From assembly GCA_017886875.1 (NCBI GenBank), contig JAGHIZ010000094.1, forward strand, positions 101,663 through 165,662: a DNA stretch of 64,000 nt, read 5' to 3'. Each line of letters starts with the position of its first letter. Position 1 is the first letter of the stretch. Position numbers and translations under genes: made by a program. This document shows, in pieces, positions 53,336 to 63,939 of this stretch. The stretch comes from Butyricicoccus sp. (GTDB lineage Bacteria; Bacillota; Clostridia; Oscillospirales; Butyricicoccaceae). Under the pieces are notes generated by a model that was not told the DNA's origin, did no database searches, and was given only the letters and a program-made list of their open reading frames with translations.

Positions 53336-54181
53336 TCAATCATTAAATAACGCTTTTATTGCATCTAAGTTATTTATTGCTGTTTGGTAACCTAATTCAT
53401 AGCTATCTCTTAAAACATTTGTATCACTTTCAAATGATTTTAATTTATGCGATGGCTGTAATATAACAGTATCTTGTGGTTTGCGTTTTTTTAGCTCTTT
53501 ACATAATGCTATTGTTTCATTATACATTTTAGCTCTATTTAACATTGTTTTAGCTAAATTAGGATATTTATAACTTATCTTTTTTGCTGCGGCTTTTGTT
53601 GTTAAAGAGGTCTTTTTTAAATATCCATCTGGTCTAGTTAAAACTATAAGATGTTTTGTATTGCCATCTTTTAATGATTTTTTAATCGGCACAGAGTCAG
53701 CAAGTCCACCATCATAATATATATTGCCATTTAGCTCGATTTCTGGGAAATAATACGGTATTGCACATGTTGCTCTAAGCATTGTGCATGATTTATCTAA
53801 ATCTTTTCCGTTTAAATACTCAGGCTCGCCAGTTTTGGCATTGGTTACACCTACTAAAATTTTACCGTTATATTTTCTAAATGTTTCCCAATCAAATGGT
53901 GAAAGCTTATTTGGTACTTCATCAAACACAAAATCAAGACCAAACATTGATTTGCATATTTTATAATTATGAAGTGACAAATACCTTTTATCATTGCGAT
54001 ATTTAAGGAAAACCCCTAAATTTCTGCCTCTTTGTTTTGATAAATATGAAAATGAATATGTTATTCCAGCTGATACACCGGATACATAATCAAACATTAA
54101 ATCATGGTCAAGTAGTGCATCTAACACACCACAAGTAAAGATAGGACGCATTGTTCCGCCCTCTAAAATTAGTGCTGGCAT
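53336..54181 (-). CDS. Patatin-like phospholipase
   Basis: A 281-residue serine hydrolase of the patatin family (RssA/YjjU-like). The oxyanion motif is EGGTMR at 7-12, the nucleophile Ser37 in GVSAG, and the catalytic Asp157 in DGGLAD. It has no signal peptide, so it probably acts on lipids at the inner membrane face. ATG 54181 follows AGGAGA and overlaps the end of rnr by 13 bases, so the genes are coupled, though no functional link is known. Confidence 0.9.
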   Translation of the reverse strand: MPALILEGGTMRPIFTCGVLDALLDHDLMFDYVSGVSAGITYSFSYLSKQRGRNLGVFLKYRNDKRYLSLHNYKICKSMFGLDFVFDEVPNKLSPFDWETFRKYNGKILVGVTNAKTGEPEYLNGKDLDKSCTMLRATCAIPYYFPEIELNGNIYYDGGLADSVPIKKSLKDGNTKHLIVLTRPDGYLKKTSLTTKAAAKKISYKYPNLAKTMLNRAKMYNETIALCKELKKRKPQDTVILQPSHKLKSFESDTNVLRDSYELGYQTAINNLDAIKALFND

Positions 54182-56277
54182 ATTTTCTCCTGTTCTGCTG
54201 CTGGTGCAAAATCTATTTGACCTGAAATGCGGTCGGCTCTGATTAAACGTACTCTCATAGGTGTGCCCATAGTAAGTTTAACTCCATTTTTGCCTATAAG
54301 TTGCATTCGTTCTTCATCATATTCATAATATCCTGATAAAGCTTCTATTCTAACTAGACCTTCTGCACTATTTTCAAGTGTTACAAACACACCAAAAGAT
54401 TGTACACCAGAAATTTCTGCATCAAAAACTTCACCAAGAAACTTTTCCATATAAGCAGCTATATAAAGTCTGTCTATTGTTCTTTCGGCATTATCTGCTG
54501 CAAGTTCTCTTGTAGTAGATTGTGAAGCCGCATTGTCTACTGCCATTATATCACTTGCTGTAAAAGTATCATTTTCTAGTGCTCTTGTAAGCATTCTATG
54601 GGTTATTAAATCAGGATAACGTCTGATAGGGGAGGTAAAATGCAAATAATACTTAGCTTGCAAGCCATAATGTCCTAAATTTTCATCACAATATCTTGCA
54701 CGAGCAAGTGAACGTAAAAGCAAGGTTGGAAGTGCTTTTTGTTTTGGGTCATTTTTAACCGCATCTAGCACAAGCTGAAACTGATGTGTATCATTAGGCT
54801 TTGAGGCATCTATTTTATGCCCAAAAGGTTTGGCAAACTGTGCAAAAACTCTAAGCTTTTGTGGGTCTGGGTTTTCATGCACACGGTAAACAGTAGGATA
54901 GTTATTATGCTCCATATATTCTGCAACCGTTTCATTTGCTATAAGCATAAATTCCTCTATCATACGTTCTGCTCGCTCTCTGGCTCTATATGATAGGCTT
55001 ACAGGTTCGCCTGTTTCATCGGTTAAAATTTCAGACTCAGGTATATCAAGCTCTAATGCTCCTCGTGCAATACGTCTTTTATGCAGTGTATCGGCTAAAA
55101 TACCCATTTCCTTAACTTTATCAACTAAAAATGAATATTTTTCGCAAAGCTCTTTGTCATCATTTAAAATTAAATTGACATTGCGATATGTCATTCGTGC
55201 TTTTGAACAGATAACAGATTTATAAAAATGTGCTTTCACTCTTTGCCCGTTTGGATTAAGCTCCATAAAAACAGAAAACGCAAGTCTATCTTCATTTGGT
55301 CTAAGTGAACAAAGTCCGGCTGATAATTCAAATGGTAACATTGGCACTACATGCCCTGGATAATAAACAGATGTTCCTCTATAAAACGCTTCATTATCAA
55401 GCTTGCTACCCTTTGTTACATAATGCGATACATCTGCTATATGAACACCTAATAGCAAATTTCCATTTTGCAGTTTTTCAAGCGATACTGCATCGTCGAA
55501 ATCCTGTGCATCATCGCCATCTATTGTAAAAATAAGTTCATCTCTAAGGTCTTTTCTACCATGTATAGAGTTAGGCGGTATTTTATCGCCGAAACTTTTA
55601 GATTCGGATAAAACTTCCTCAGGGAATGGAACAATAATTCCATTTTCATGCAAAATTGCAGCAATAGATGCCTTCATAGCTCCATTTTTACCGAAAACTT
55701 GAGTTACACTCGCTTGTGGTAAAACTCGTCTATCACCATAAAACATTATTTTTGCAGCTACACTATCGCCAACCATAGCGGTTGACATATGTGCTTTTGG
55801 TATAAGCATTGTAGGATATTTATTTGAATTTGGAACAAGTATAAATGATTTACGCTGTTTTCTTATACTTCCGATAACTTCGGTTGTAGCACGTTTTAAA
55901 ATCTTTATAACTTCGCCTTCTTGACCTTTTTTACCTTTGAAAGTTCGTGTGTTTGTAAGTTTTACAAGCACATGGTCACCATGCCATGCATCTAAGCTTG
56001 CCCCCGCTGGGATATATATATCTTTTTCATCATCTTTTTTTTCATCTGGCTCTACAAAAGAAAATCCTCTGGAGGTTGAAAGAAATGTGCCTGAGACATA
56101 GCCAAAATGTGATGAAAGGGCATACCTATTTTTTTTGTTTTTAACTATTTCACCGTTTGCCATAAGCACATCAAGTGCTGATAAAAGCTCTTTTTTGCTA
56201 GTCTGAGGGAAAAATTTTTTGAGTTCATCAATTTTTAATGGTCTTTTTAGCAGTTTTAATATTTTGTTTGTATTCAT
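54169..56277 (-). CDS. rnr: Ribonuclease R
   Basis: A 3'-5' exoribonuclease that degrades structured RNA. The 702-residue protein has an N-terminal winged helix (about 1-65), cold-shock domains (about 65-225), the RNB catalytic core with DGDDAQDFDDAVSLE and the conserved HYGLQAKYYLHFTSPIRRYPDLITHR, and a C-terminal S1 domain (about 615-690). The lysine-rich tail of longer RNase R is short here. Start ATG 56277 follows AAGGAGG. smpB and secG, often beside rnr, are not adjacent. Confidence 0.95.
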   Translation of the reverse strand: MNTNKILKLLKRPLKIDELKKFFPQTSKKELLSALDVLMANGEIVKNKKNRYALSSHFGYVSGTFLSTSRGFSFVEPDEKKDDEKDIYIPAGASLDAWHGDHVLVKLTNTRTFKGKKGQEGEVIKILKRATTEVIGSIRKQRKSFILVPNSNKYPTMLIPKAHMSTAMVGDSVAAKIMFYGDRRVLPQASVTQVFGKNGAMKASIAAILHENGIIVPFPEEVLSESKSFGDKIPPNSIHGRKDLRDELIFTIDGDDAQDFDDAVSLEKLQNGNLLLGVHIADVSHYVTKGSKLDNEAFYRGTSVYYPGHVVPMLPFELSAGLCSLRPNEDRLAFSVFMELNPNGQRVKAHFYKSVICSKARMTYRNVNLILNDDKELCEKYSFLVDKVKEMGILADTLHKRRIARGALELDIPESEILTDETGEPVSLSYRARERAERMIEEFMLIANETVAEYMEHNNYPTVYRVHENPDPQKLRVFAQFAKPFGHKIDASKPNDTHQFQLVLDAVKNDPKQKALPTLLLRSLARARYCDENLGHYGLQAKYYLHFTSPIRRYPDLITHRMLTRALENDTFTASDIMAVDNAASQSTTRELAADNAERTIDRLYIAAYMEKFLGEVFDAEISGVQSFGVFVTLENSAEGLVRIEALSGYYEYDEERMQLIGKNGVKLTMGTPMRVRLIRADRISGQIDFAPAAEQEKICQH

Positions 56278-56403
56278 AAAAATCGCCTCCTTCTTATGAA
56301 TATAATTAACATTTAATATATTTATATTATACGCTTTTACTATAACATTTAAAAGTAAATAAAAGTGTATGAAAATAAAATTTTAAAAAATTTAAAAAAA
56401 CTG

Positions 56404-56432
56404 TTGACAAATATCGCTTTTTGAAGTATTAT
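56404..56432 (+). promoter_or_regulatory. tRNA cluster promoter
   Basis: TTGACA (56404-56409, perfect), 17-base spacer, TATTAT (56427-56432), 19 bases before tRNA-Asp. Confidence 0.8.
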
Positions 56433-56451
56433 AAATAAGCACTTTGCAAAT

Positions 56452-56528
56452 GGCCCAGTAGCTCAGTCGGTTAGAGCGCTAGCCTGTCACGCTAGAGGTC
56501 GTGGGTTCGAGCCCCATCTGGGTCGCCA
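56452..56528 (+). tRNA. tRNA-Asp (GTC)
   Basis: 77 bases with encoded CCA. Acceptor GGCCCAG / CTGGGTC, D stem GCTC/GAGC, anticodon stem CTAGC/GCTAG with loop CTGTCAC (anticodon GTC), T arm GTGGG-TTCGAGC-CCCAT. Confidence 0.97.
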
Positions 56529-56538
56529 TTTTCAATTT

Positions 56539-56614
56539 GCCTCTGTAGCTCAGTCGGTAGAGCAGGGGACTGAAAATCCCCGTGTCGGTGGTTCGATTCC
56601 GCCCGGAGGCACCA
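56539..56614 (+). tRNA. tRNA-Phe (GAA)
   Basis: 76 bases with encoded CCA. Anticodon stem GGGGA/TCCCC with loop CTGAAAA (anticodon GAA), T arm GGTGG-TTCGATT-CCGCC. Lies 10 bases after tRNA-Asp. Confidence 0.97.
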
Positions 56615-56618
56615 AAAT

Positions 56619-56694
56619 GCGGATGTAGCTCATCTGGTAGAGCGCCACCTTGCCAAGGTGGAGGTAGCGAGTTCGAGCCTCGTCATCCGCTCCA
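56619..56694 (+). tRNA. tRNA-Gly (GCC)
   Basis: 76 bases with encoded CCA. Acceptor GCGGATG / CATCCGC, anticodon stem CCACC/GGTGG with loop TTGCCAA (anticodon GCC). Four bases after tRNA-Phe. Confidence 0.97.
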
Positions 56695-56702
56695 TATTAA
56701 AG

Positions 56703-56732
56703 GACACTGTCAATAGACGGTGTCTTTTTTTT
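56703..56732 (+). terminator. tRNA cluster terminator
   Basis: GACACTGTC / GACGGTGTC with AATA loop (one wobble) and eight Ts. Confidence 0.88.
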
Positions 56733-56785
56733 ATGTTATCATATCTCTATAAACTATTCTCCCAATATATTAAGGAGGAAATTCT

Positions 56786-59700
56786 ATGAATATTTTTATA
56801 GGTCGTGGTGGTAGTGGTAAAACTGAAGCAATTCTTCGTAATATTGCCGCTAAAGCTGAACAAAACCAAGGTAAACAGCTTATACTTGTGCCCGAACTTT
56901 ATTCTCATACATATGAACGTAGACTTGCTGAGGCTACAGACAATAAAGGCGGAAGAACTGCTGAAGTTATCAGCTTTACCAGACTTACAGGACGTGTTTT
57001 TGCTGAAATGGGTGGTCTTGCTGATAAATCATTAACTCCCGCTGGTAGACTGCTAACTATTACAGAAGCTGCAAGACGAGTTGATGCCGGTTTAAAACTT
57101 TATCATGGACTTTATCAAAAACCTGCTATATTAAAGGAGTTTTTAGAGCTTTTTGATGAGTGCAAAACCTGTTGTGTAAAACCTGAACACACTTTTGATG
57201 TAGCTGTAAAGTTAAAAGAAACATCTCCAGCTTTAGCTGAAAAAATGATAGACTTATCTCAAGTTTATACTTCTTATGAAAAACTTTGTAATGAAAGTTT
57301 GCCTGACCCAAGAGATATGTTAACCCGTATGGCTGAGCTTTTGCCAAGCTGTAAACTGCTTGATGGTGTAGAACTCTTTATTGATGCATTCCAATCGTTT
57401 ACACCTCAAGAAATGAATATAATTGAAATATTTGTAAAACGTAGAATGAAAATAACAATAGCTTTGACTTTTGATGAAAAAGATAAATCTATTTTTGTTT
57501 CCTCGGCTCATACACTTAAATTACTTAAAAGAATGGCTCAACGCAATGGGCAAAAAGTAGAAATCTTAAATTTTGGCGATTGTAAAATTCCTAAACCGCA
57601 TGATTTAGATTTACTTGAAAAACAGGCTCTTTTGCCTGTCGGTGAGCCTGAACAGTCGGACGGTCAAAGCGTTAAGCATTATTATGCAGCTAATCCTTTT
57701 GCTGAATGTGAGTATGCTATGGCTTTTATTCGCAAAACTATGCAAACTAAAAATGCTAAATGGAGTGATTTTGCTATCGTTTCCCGTGATGGTGGAAGTT
57801 ATGAAGCTGCACTTCGTATGGCGGCTGCTCGTTATGATGTGCCGATTTTTTATAGTAATAAAACAGATTTGCTTGCTCGTCCACCGCTTGCACTTCTTAC
57901 AACCGCTTTAAAAGTTATAACAAACGGTTTTAAAACAGAAGATGTTATTGCTTGCCTTAAAACTGGACTTTGCAATTTATCACCAGATGAGATTGATATT
58001 TTAGAAAATTATGCTCTTTTTTGGCGTATAAAAGGCAATATGTGGACTAAGCCTTTCACTTATCACCCTGATGGCTATGGTCAGAGTTTAGATGATGAGG
58101 CTAATGAAAAATTAGAAAATATAGAAAACATAAGAAAAGCTATGATTAAGCCTTTTGAAAGCTTAGAAAATGCCCTTAAAAATGCTAAAAACACCACTGA
58201 GCATATACAGGCTTTATATGATTTTCTTGTGATGATGCAAACCCCTGAACGTATGACTGAAAGAGCTGATTTTTATGAAAATAATGGTGATTTACAGCTT
58301 GCTGATGAATACCGTCAGCTTTGGGAAATAATAATTCAAGCAATGGAAGAAATGGTTTGGATTTGCGGTAATTCTGAAACAGATAGTCAGCGTTTTAGTG
58401 AACTTTTCTCTCTGGTTTTGGGACAATATGATGTAAGCTCTATTCCTGTATCTCTTGATAGAGTTACTTGTGGTGCAATAGATAGAGTTTGTGGTGCTAA
58501 ACGTTACCCATATTTAATTGTTTTAGGTGTTAATGATGGTGTGCTCCCAAGTGCTCCTAAAACTGGCGGTGTGCTAAGTGACCATGAGCGTATGTTACTT
58601 GAATGTGAGGAATTAAACCTTTCTGCTAGTGCTACTGAGCGTATGCTTATGGAGCAGGAAATTATGTACAGGTTTTTATCATGTGCAACTAAGCAGATAC
58701 TTTTATGTTGTCATACATCAAGCTCAGACGGAAAAGAAACTAGACCGTCTTATTTATTGGGGGCAATAGAAAACAAACTTATAAATCTTCCAATAGAGCA
58801 AGGCGAAAACGCACTTGAAAACGCAAGACTTTGTGCAAAGCGTCCCGCTTTTGAGCTTGGTTGTTCTGCTCTTTCTGGTTTGGATACCCCTGCCGCTATT
58901 ACAGCTTATAATTATTTTAAAGATGATATTGCTAAAATTAAAAAGACTAATAACAGAAAAATCGCAAGTATAGATACTATAAATGCTCTTTATGGTGAAG
59001 TTCCAAGCCTTACCGCCTCTCGTATAGATTTATTTAATACTTGCAGATTTGCTTTCTTTATGCGTCATGGATTAAAAGCTAAACCAAGAAGAAAAGCTGA
59101 ATTTGCTGCACCTCAAACGGGTACTTTTATTCATTATGTGCTTGAAAACACTCTAAATGAAATTTCAAAACAGTTTGGCAGTGCTAAAAATATAACAGAT
59201 GATGATAAAGTAAAACAAATAATGCAGGACTGCATAGAAAACTATATAAAAGAATACTTAGGCGGAAGTTTAGAAAAACAAACCGCTAGATTTAGATATC
59301 TTTTCCGCAGACTTATAAAAACTATGGAGCAAATTCTCCAAAATGTATTAGATGAGCTTAAAGTTTCCGACTTTATGCCAATAGATTATGAACTTAAATT
59401 CGGATTTAATGGAGATTTACCAGAAATTAGATGTAATGATGATGAAAATACTATAACTCTTTCTGGTACAGCCGACAGAGTGGACGGATATATTAAAAAT
59501 GGCAAGTTAAATATAAGAGTTATGGATTATAAGAGTGGTACAAAATCATTTTCCCTTAATGATATTTGGAATGGTCTTAATCTGCAAATGATACTTTATT
59601 TGTATGCAATACAGCAAAACGGTTTAGAACATTATAAAAATAAACTAAATGAGGATATAAAGGAAATAAATCCTGCTGCTGTTTTGTATATTCCAACTAA

Positions 59701-60172
59701 AGAGCAGTTTTTAGACCTTGACCAAAACCAACCTGATGAAGTTATAAAAGCTCTTAGAGAAAAAGCACTTAAAAGAAGTGGTTTAGTTTGTGATGATGTT
59801 TCTATATTAGATGCTATGGAAAATGGTATTGAGGATAAAAGTAAATTTTTACCTGTTAAATTTAAAACTCCTAAGCCAACCAAGAAAAATCCAGAGCCTA
59901 CACCTGAATTGGCTGTAACTTCTGCGATTGCAAGCCTTGAAAAGTTTGGTAAACTGGCAAGATTTGCTCAAAATAAACTTCTTGAGATGGCAAAGGAAAT
60001 GAAAACAGGTGATATTCCTGCTGCTCCTTGCAAACAAGGTCAATCAGTTAGATGTGATTATTGTGAATATAAATCTGCTTGTAAGTTTGATGAAACATTA
60101 GGTGACCATATAAGAGCACTTGATAATATAAAAGATGATGAATTTTGGGATAAAATCGGAGGTGATGAGTAA
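56786..60172 (+). CDS. addB: ATP-dependent helicase/nuclease subunit B
   Basis: AddB is half of the AddAB enzyme that processes double-strand breaks and recognises Chi. The 1128-residue protein has Walker A GRGGSGKTEA at about 6-15, a mostly inactive helicase body, and a C-terminal RecB-type nuclease (VMDYKSGTKSFSL). The cysteines of the iron-sulfur staple are present: NTCRFAFF upstream and CDYCEYKSAC near the end. Start ATG 56786 follows AAGGAGG. addA starts directly after its stop. Confidence 0.96.
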   Translation: MNIFIGRGGSGKTEAILRNIAAKAEQNQGKQLILVPELYSHTYERRLAEATDNKGGRTAEVISFTRLTGRVFAEMGGLADKSLTPAGRLLTITEAARRVDAGLKLYHGLYQKPAILKEFLELFDECKTCCVKPEHTFDVAVKLKETSPALAEKMIDLSQVYTSYEKLCNESLPDPRDMLTRMAELLPSCKLLDGVELFIDAFQSFTPQEMNIIEIFVKRRMKITIALTFDEKDKSIFVSSAHTLKLLKRMAQRNGQKVEILNFGDCKIPKPHDLDLLEKQALLPVGEPEQSDGQSVKHYYAANPFAECEYAMAFIRKTMQTKNAKWSDFAIVSRDGGSYEAALRMAAARYDVPIFYSNKTDLLARPPLALLTTALKVITNGFKTEDVIACLKTGLCNLSPDEIDILENYALFWRIKGNMWTKPFTYHPDGYGQSLDDEANEKLENIENIRKAMIKPFESLENALKNAKNTTEHIQALYDFLVMMQTPERMTERADFYENNGDLQLADEYRQLWEIIIQAMEEMVWICGNSETDSQRFSELFSLVLGQYDVSSIPVSLDRVTCGAIDRVCGAKRYPYLIVLGVNDGVLPSAPKTGGVLSDHERMLLECEELNLSASATERMLMEQEIMYRFLSCATKQILLCCHTSSSDGKETRPSYLLGAIENKLINLPIEQGENALENARLCAKRPAFELGCSALSGLDTPAAITAYNYFKDDIAKIKKTNNRKIASIDTINALYGEVPSLTASRIDLFNTCRFAFFMRHGLKAKPRRKAEFAAPQTGTFIHYVLENTLNEISKQFGSAKNITDDDKVKQIMQDCIENYIKEYLGGSLEKQTARFRYLFRRLIKTMEQILQNVLDELKVSDFMPIDYELKFGFNGDLPEIRCNDDENTITLSGTADRVDGYIKNGKLNIRVMDYKSGTKSFSLNDIWNGLNLQMILYLYAIQQNGLEHYKNKLNEDIKEINPAAVLYIPTKEQFLDLDQNQPDEVIKALREKALKRSGLVCDDVSILDAMENGIEDKSKFLPVKFKTPKPTKKNPEPTPELAVTSAIASLEKFGKLARFAQNKLLEMAKEMKTGDIPAAPCKQGQSVRCDYCEYKSACKFDETLGDHIRALDNIKDDEFWDKIGGDE

Positions 60173-63100
60173 ATGCCAAACTGGACTGATGAACAACTAA
60201 GTGCAATAGATGAAAATAAAGGTGCTTTGCTTGTGTCTGCTGCTGCGGGTTCAGGTAAAACCGCTGTTTTAGTAGAACGTGTTATCAGACGTTTAACCGA
60301 CAAAACAAACCCAACTGATATTGATAGATTTTTACTCGTTACATATACAAATGCCGCAGCCTCAGAAATGCGTAGCAAAATAGCGGCAGCTATGACAAAA
60401 AAATTAGCTCTTGAGCCTAATGACACCAGACTTCGCAGACAACTTATGTTAATTCATAAGGCTCAAATAACAACCGTTCATTCTTTTTGTCTTAATATAA
60501 TTCGTGAACAATGTTCTTTTATAGGTTTAAATCCAGATTTTCGTATAGCTGATGAGGGTGAAGTAGCTGAAATTAAACAAGAAGCCATTGAAATAACACT
60601 TGAAAACGGTTATGAAAATGGCGATGAAGGTTTCCTTTTATTAAGTGATTTGCTTTCTGCTGGTCGTGATGATAAACGCTTTAGCGATGTTATTTTAGAA
60701 ATATTTGATAAAATTCAAAGCCACGCAGACCCAGACGAATTTTTATCTCAAGTTGCTGATATGTTTATAAAGGAAAATGGTGCTGATATTCATAAGGCTG
60801 TTTTGCTTGAAGAGGCCAAAAATGCAGCTCAGTACGGTTTAGAATGTATCAAAATAGCTCTTGCAGAGCTTGAAACCGAGCCAGATTTACAAAACGCTTA
60901 TCAGGACGCTTTTAATGATGATGTAAATAATGCTACAAAGCTTATAAATGCTATAAATTCAGGTTGGGAAAGTGCGATAAACACCGTAAATGAAATTAAA
61001 CATGCAAGACTTGGTTCTATAAGAGGTTATGAAAATAAAGATTTTCAAGATTATATAAAAAATCTTCGTGATGAATGGAAAACTAATCTTGAAAAAATAA
61101 AATCTCGTCTTATCTGTCAAGATGATAATGAGCATGAAAAATCTGCAAAGCTTATTGCACCCGCAATGAAAGCGTTAATTTATACTGTTAGACAGTTTGC
61201 TAATGTTTTCGCTGAGGAAAAACTAAAAAGAAATGCTGTTGATTTTAATGACCTTGAACATTTTGCTGTAAAACTTCTTATTAAAGATGGTAAGCCTACG
61301 CCTTTAGCTTTAGAAATCGCAAGCGGTTTCGATGAAATTATGGTAGATGAATATCAGGACAGTAATTCTGTCCAAGAGGCTATTTTTAATGCTGTAAGCA
61401 AGAATGGTCAAAATTTATTCTTTGTTGGCGATGTAAAACAAAGTATTTATGGCTTTAGATTGGCTAATCCTTATATCTTCCTTGAAAAATATCAGTCTTG
61501 GAAAGATAAAGAAAATGCACAAGATGGTCAGCCTAGAAAATTAAACCTAACACGTAATTTCCGTTCTCGTATGCAAGTGCTTGAGGCTACTAACTATATT
61601 TTTAAAAATATAATGCGTAAAGCTTTAGGCGATTTGGATTATACAGAAAAAGAGGCACTTTATACTGGTGCTGATTATCCTAATCCAGAAGATGAGCGTT
61701 ATAAAACAGAAGTAATATTGTTAGATACTCAAGTTGCAGATGATAATGCACCAGAAAAAATTATGCTTGAAGCCCAATTAGTTGCAAAACGCATTAAAAA
61801 ACTGCTTGATGATAAATTCCCTATTTATGATAGAGATAGAAATATTACAAGAGATATTGTAGCAGGTGATATTGTAATATTATTACGCTCAATAAACAGA
61901 AAAGCATATATTTTTAGAAAAGCTCTTGAACAAATTGGTTTATCTGTTGAAACCGATGAAACTTCTGGTTTACTTTCTTCAAGTGAAGTTAGTTCTATTA
62001 TATCTATTTTGCATATTATAGATAACCCTAGACAAGATGTTGAGCTTATAGGTGCACTTCGTTCTCCTTTAATTGGTTTTACTGAGCAGGAGCTAGCAGA
62101 TATGAGAACACTTGATAAAAAAGCTGAGTTTTATGACCTTATTAAAAATTTAGCTGAGCAAGGAAACCAAAAAGCAATAGATTTTTTAGATATGCTAGGT
62201 AATTGGAGAAAAATATCAGCCGATTTGCCTGTGTGCACTTTAATACAGAAAATATTTGAACAAACTAACGCTATGGGCGTTTTTGGTGCTATGCCTAATG
62301 GTAAACAACGTCAGCAAAATTTATTAGCTTTCTTTGAACGTGCAAGAATGTTTGAAAAAAATTCTACTCAAGGTTTATTTAGATTTACTTCACTCCTTCG
62401 TGGTATGGTGGAACGTGGTGAAGATTGGCAAGCTGTTCAAGTAAAGGGTGGCGGTGCTGTAAAAATTATGTCTATTCATAAATCTAAAGGTTTGGAATTT
62501 CCTGTTGTTATTGTTGCTGATTGTGCAAAGAAATTTAATGAGCAAGACCTTAAAGCTCCTATATTGGTGCACCCAGAATTAGGTCTTGGTCCAAAATGCA
62601 GAGATATACAAAGAATGGTGCAATATCCTACAATATGGCGTCAAGCTATAACAGTGAGGTCAAGACGTGAGGCGGTAAGTGAAGAATTAAGAGTTTTATA
62701 TGTAGCTCTAACCCGTGCAAAAGAAAAACTAATCATAACTGCATCAAGTGCTAGAATGATAAATGAAATTAAAAAACTTTCTGTTATTTCGCAGATGTCA
62801 CCTATTCCAACTTATCCACTCACTAATATGCATTCATATTTACCTTGGATTTTATTACCACTGCTTAAACACCCTAAAGCTGATAATCTAAGGGAACAAT
62901 CGGGAACATGTTCTATTGATATAAATTCTCCCGATGTATTCGATATTCAAATAGTGAAACCAGAGACTTTAGATAGGGTAAATGAAGTTGTAGATTTTAA
63001 AAATCTCACATCTGAGGATATTAAGCTTGATTTTAATTTGCCAGAAAAATCTGATGCTTTAAAAGATATTCCTGCAAAGCTTACTGCAACAGGTCTAAAA

Positions 63101-63721
63101 GAAAGTTTTAAAGCTCATGAAACATCAGAAGGCACAAATGCAGTTAGACCAAGTAAAAATTTGCGTCAACCAGATTTCACACAAAAGATTAGAGGACTTA
63201 CTCCAGCTGAAAAAGGTACTGCTCATCATTTATTTATGCAGTTTTGTGATTTTAAAGAATGTGAAAAGCTAGATGGAGTTAAAACAGAATTAAATCGTTT
63301 ATGTGATATGCATATATTATCTAATGAGCAGGCTAAGGCTATTAAAATAGAGCGTATAGAAAATTTCTTTAAATCAAAACTATACACAGATGAGTTTGCA
63401 AATTCTACTGTAAAACGTGAGTTTAAATTTTCTGTTGTTTTACCAGCTGGTGATTATTATCCTCAACTTGTAGATTTTTCTGATGAAAAAGTTTTACTTC
63501 AAGGCGTTATAGATTGTTTGCTTGAAACAGATGAAGGTTTTACAGTTGTTGATTTTAAAACTGATAGAGTTACGGGAAATATGACTTTAAAACGTGCAGA
63601 AGAATATAAACCTCAACTGTTAGCTTATGCTCAAGCGGTTGAACAAGTTTTTAGAAAGAAAGTTAATAAAACTGTGCTGTACTTTTTAAATGACGGTCAA
63701 ACAGTTGAAACTATACTTTGA
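60173..63721 (+). CDS. addA: ATP-dependent helicase/nuclease subunit A
   Basis: UvrD/RecB-like 3'-5' helicase with a C-terminal nuclease, 1182 residues. Walker A SAAAGSGKTAVLVERV at about 22-37, YTNAAASEMR, motif II MVDEYQDSN, GDVKQSIYGFR, MSIHKSKGLEFPVV, LYVALTRAKEKL, and nuclease motif VVDFKTDRV at about 1123. ATG 60173 directly abuts the addB stop; the ribosome site GGAGGTGA is inside addB. Terminator at 63727. Confidence 0.97.
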   Translation: MPNWTDEQLSAIDENKGALLVSAAAGSGKTAVLVERVIRRLTDKTNPTDIDRFLLVTYTNAAASEMRSKIAAAMTKKLALEPNDTRLRRQLMLIHKAQITTVHSFCLNIIREQCSFIGLNPDFRIADEGEVAEIKQEAIEITLENGYENGDEGFLLLSDLLSAGRDDKRFSDVILEIFDKIQSHADPDEFLSQVADMFIKENGADIHKAVLLEEAKNAAQYGLECIKIALAELETEPDLQNAYQDAFNDDVNNATKLINAINSGWESAINTVNEIKHARLGSIRGYENKDFQDYIKNLRDEWKTNLEKIKSRLICQDDNEHEKSAKLIAPAMKALIYTVRQFANVFAEEKLKRNAVDFNDLEHFAVKLLIKDGKPTPLALEIASGFDEIMVDEYQDSNSVQEAIFNAVSKNGQNLFFVGDVKQSIYGFRLANPYIFLEKYQSWKDKENAQDGQPRKLNLTRNFRSRMQVLEATNYIFKNIMRKALGDLDYTEKEALYTGADYPNPEDERYKTEVILLDTQVADDNAPEKIMLEAQLVAKRIKKLLDDKFPIYDRDRNITRDIVAGDIVILLRSINRKAYIFRKALEQIGLSVETDETSGLLSSSEVSSIISILHIIDNPRQDVELIGALRSPLIGFTEQELADMRTLDKKAEFYDLIKNLAEQGNQKAIDFLDMLGNWRKISADLPVCTLIQKIFEQTNAMGVFGAMPNGKQRQQNLLAFFERARMFEKNSTQGLFRFTSLLRGMVERGEDWQAVQVKGGGAVKIMSIHKSKGLEFPVVIVADCAKKFNEQDLKAPILVHPELGLGPKCRDIQRMVQYPTIWRQAITVRSRREAVSEELRVLYVALTRAKEKLIITASSARMINEIKKLSVISQMSPIPTYPLTNMHSYLPWILLPLLKHPKADNLREQSGTCSIDINSPDVFDIQIVKPETLDRVNEVVDFKNLTSEDIKLDFNLPEKSDALKDIPAKLTATGLKESFKAHETSEGTNAVRPSKNLRQPDFTQKIRGLTPAEKGTAHHLFMQFCDFKECEKLDGVKTELNRLCDMHILSNEQAKAIKIERIENFFKSKLYTDEFANSTVKREFKFSVVLPAGDYYPQLVDFSDEKVLLQGVIDCLLETDEGFTVVDFKTDRVTGNMTLKRAEEYKPQLLAYAQAVEQVFRKKVNKTVLYFLNDGQTVETIL

Positions 63722-63726
63722 TGTCG

Positions 63727-63757
63727 AAATCGGTCGGTAAAATACTGACCGATTTTT
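63727..63757 (+). terminator. Terminator after addA
   Basis: AAATCGGTC pairs with GACCGATTT around an 11-base loop, followed by TTTG. Confidence 0.85.
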
Positions 63758-63816
63758 TGTATATAAGATTGAAATACGGGTAAAATAAAATTGTTCAAAA
63801 AGATTTAAAAAAGATG

Positions 63817-63845
63817 TTGACAAATGACGTATAATGTCGTATACT
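63817..63845 (+). promoter_or_regulatory. Tandem promoter P1, probably for an rRNA operon
   Basis: TTGACA (63817-63822), 17-base spacer, TATACT (63840-63845), followed by hairpin GCTGTC-TGATGAG-GACAGC (63852-63870). Preceded by an A-rich tract like an UP element. No coding sequence follows up to the window end. Confidence 0.8.
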
Positions 63846-63910
63846 AACTGAGCTGTCTGATGAGGACAGCAAGTCAAAAGAGAAAAACTTGAAAAACTTC
63901 AAAAAAGATG

Positions 63911-63939
63911 TTGACAAGATAAACTGCTTTTGATATAAT
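63911..63939 (+). promoter_or_regulatory. Tandem promoter P2, probably for an rRNA operon
   Basis: TTGACA (63911-63916), 17-base spacer, TATAAT (63934-63939), both perfect. It is followed by a hairpin GCTGTC / GATGGC (63946-63964) at the same offset as in P1. The module repeats every 94 bp. Confidence 0.85.

Noticed and set aside
63830..63835. TATAAT as the -10 of the first tandem promoter
   Set aside because: It would leave only a seven-base spacer from TTGACA; TATACT at 63840-63845 gives the proper 17.
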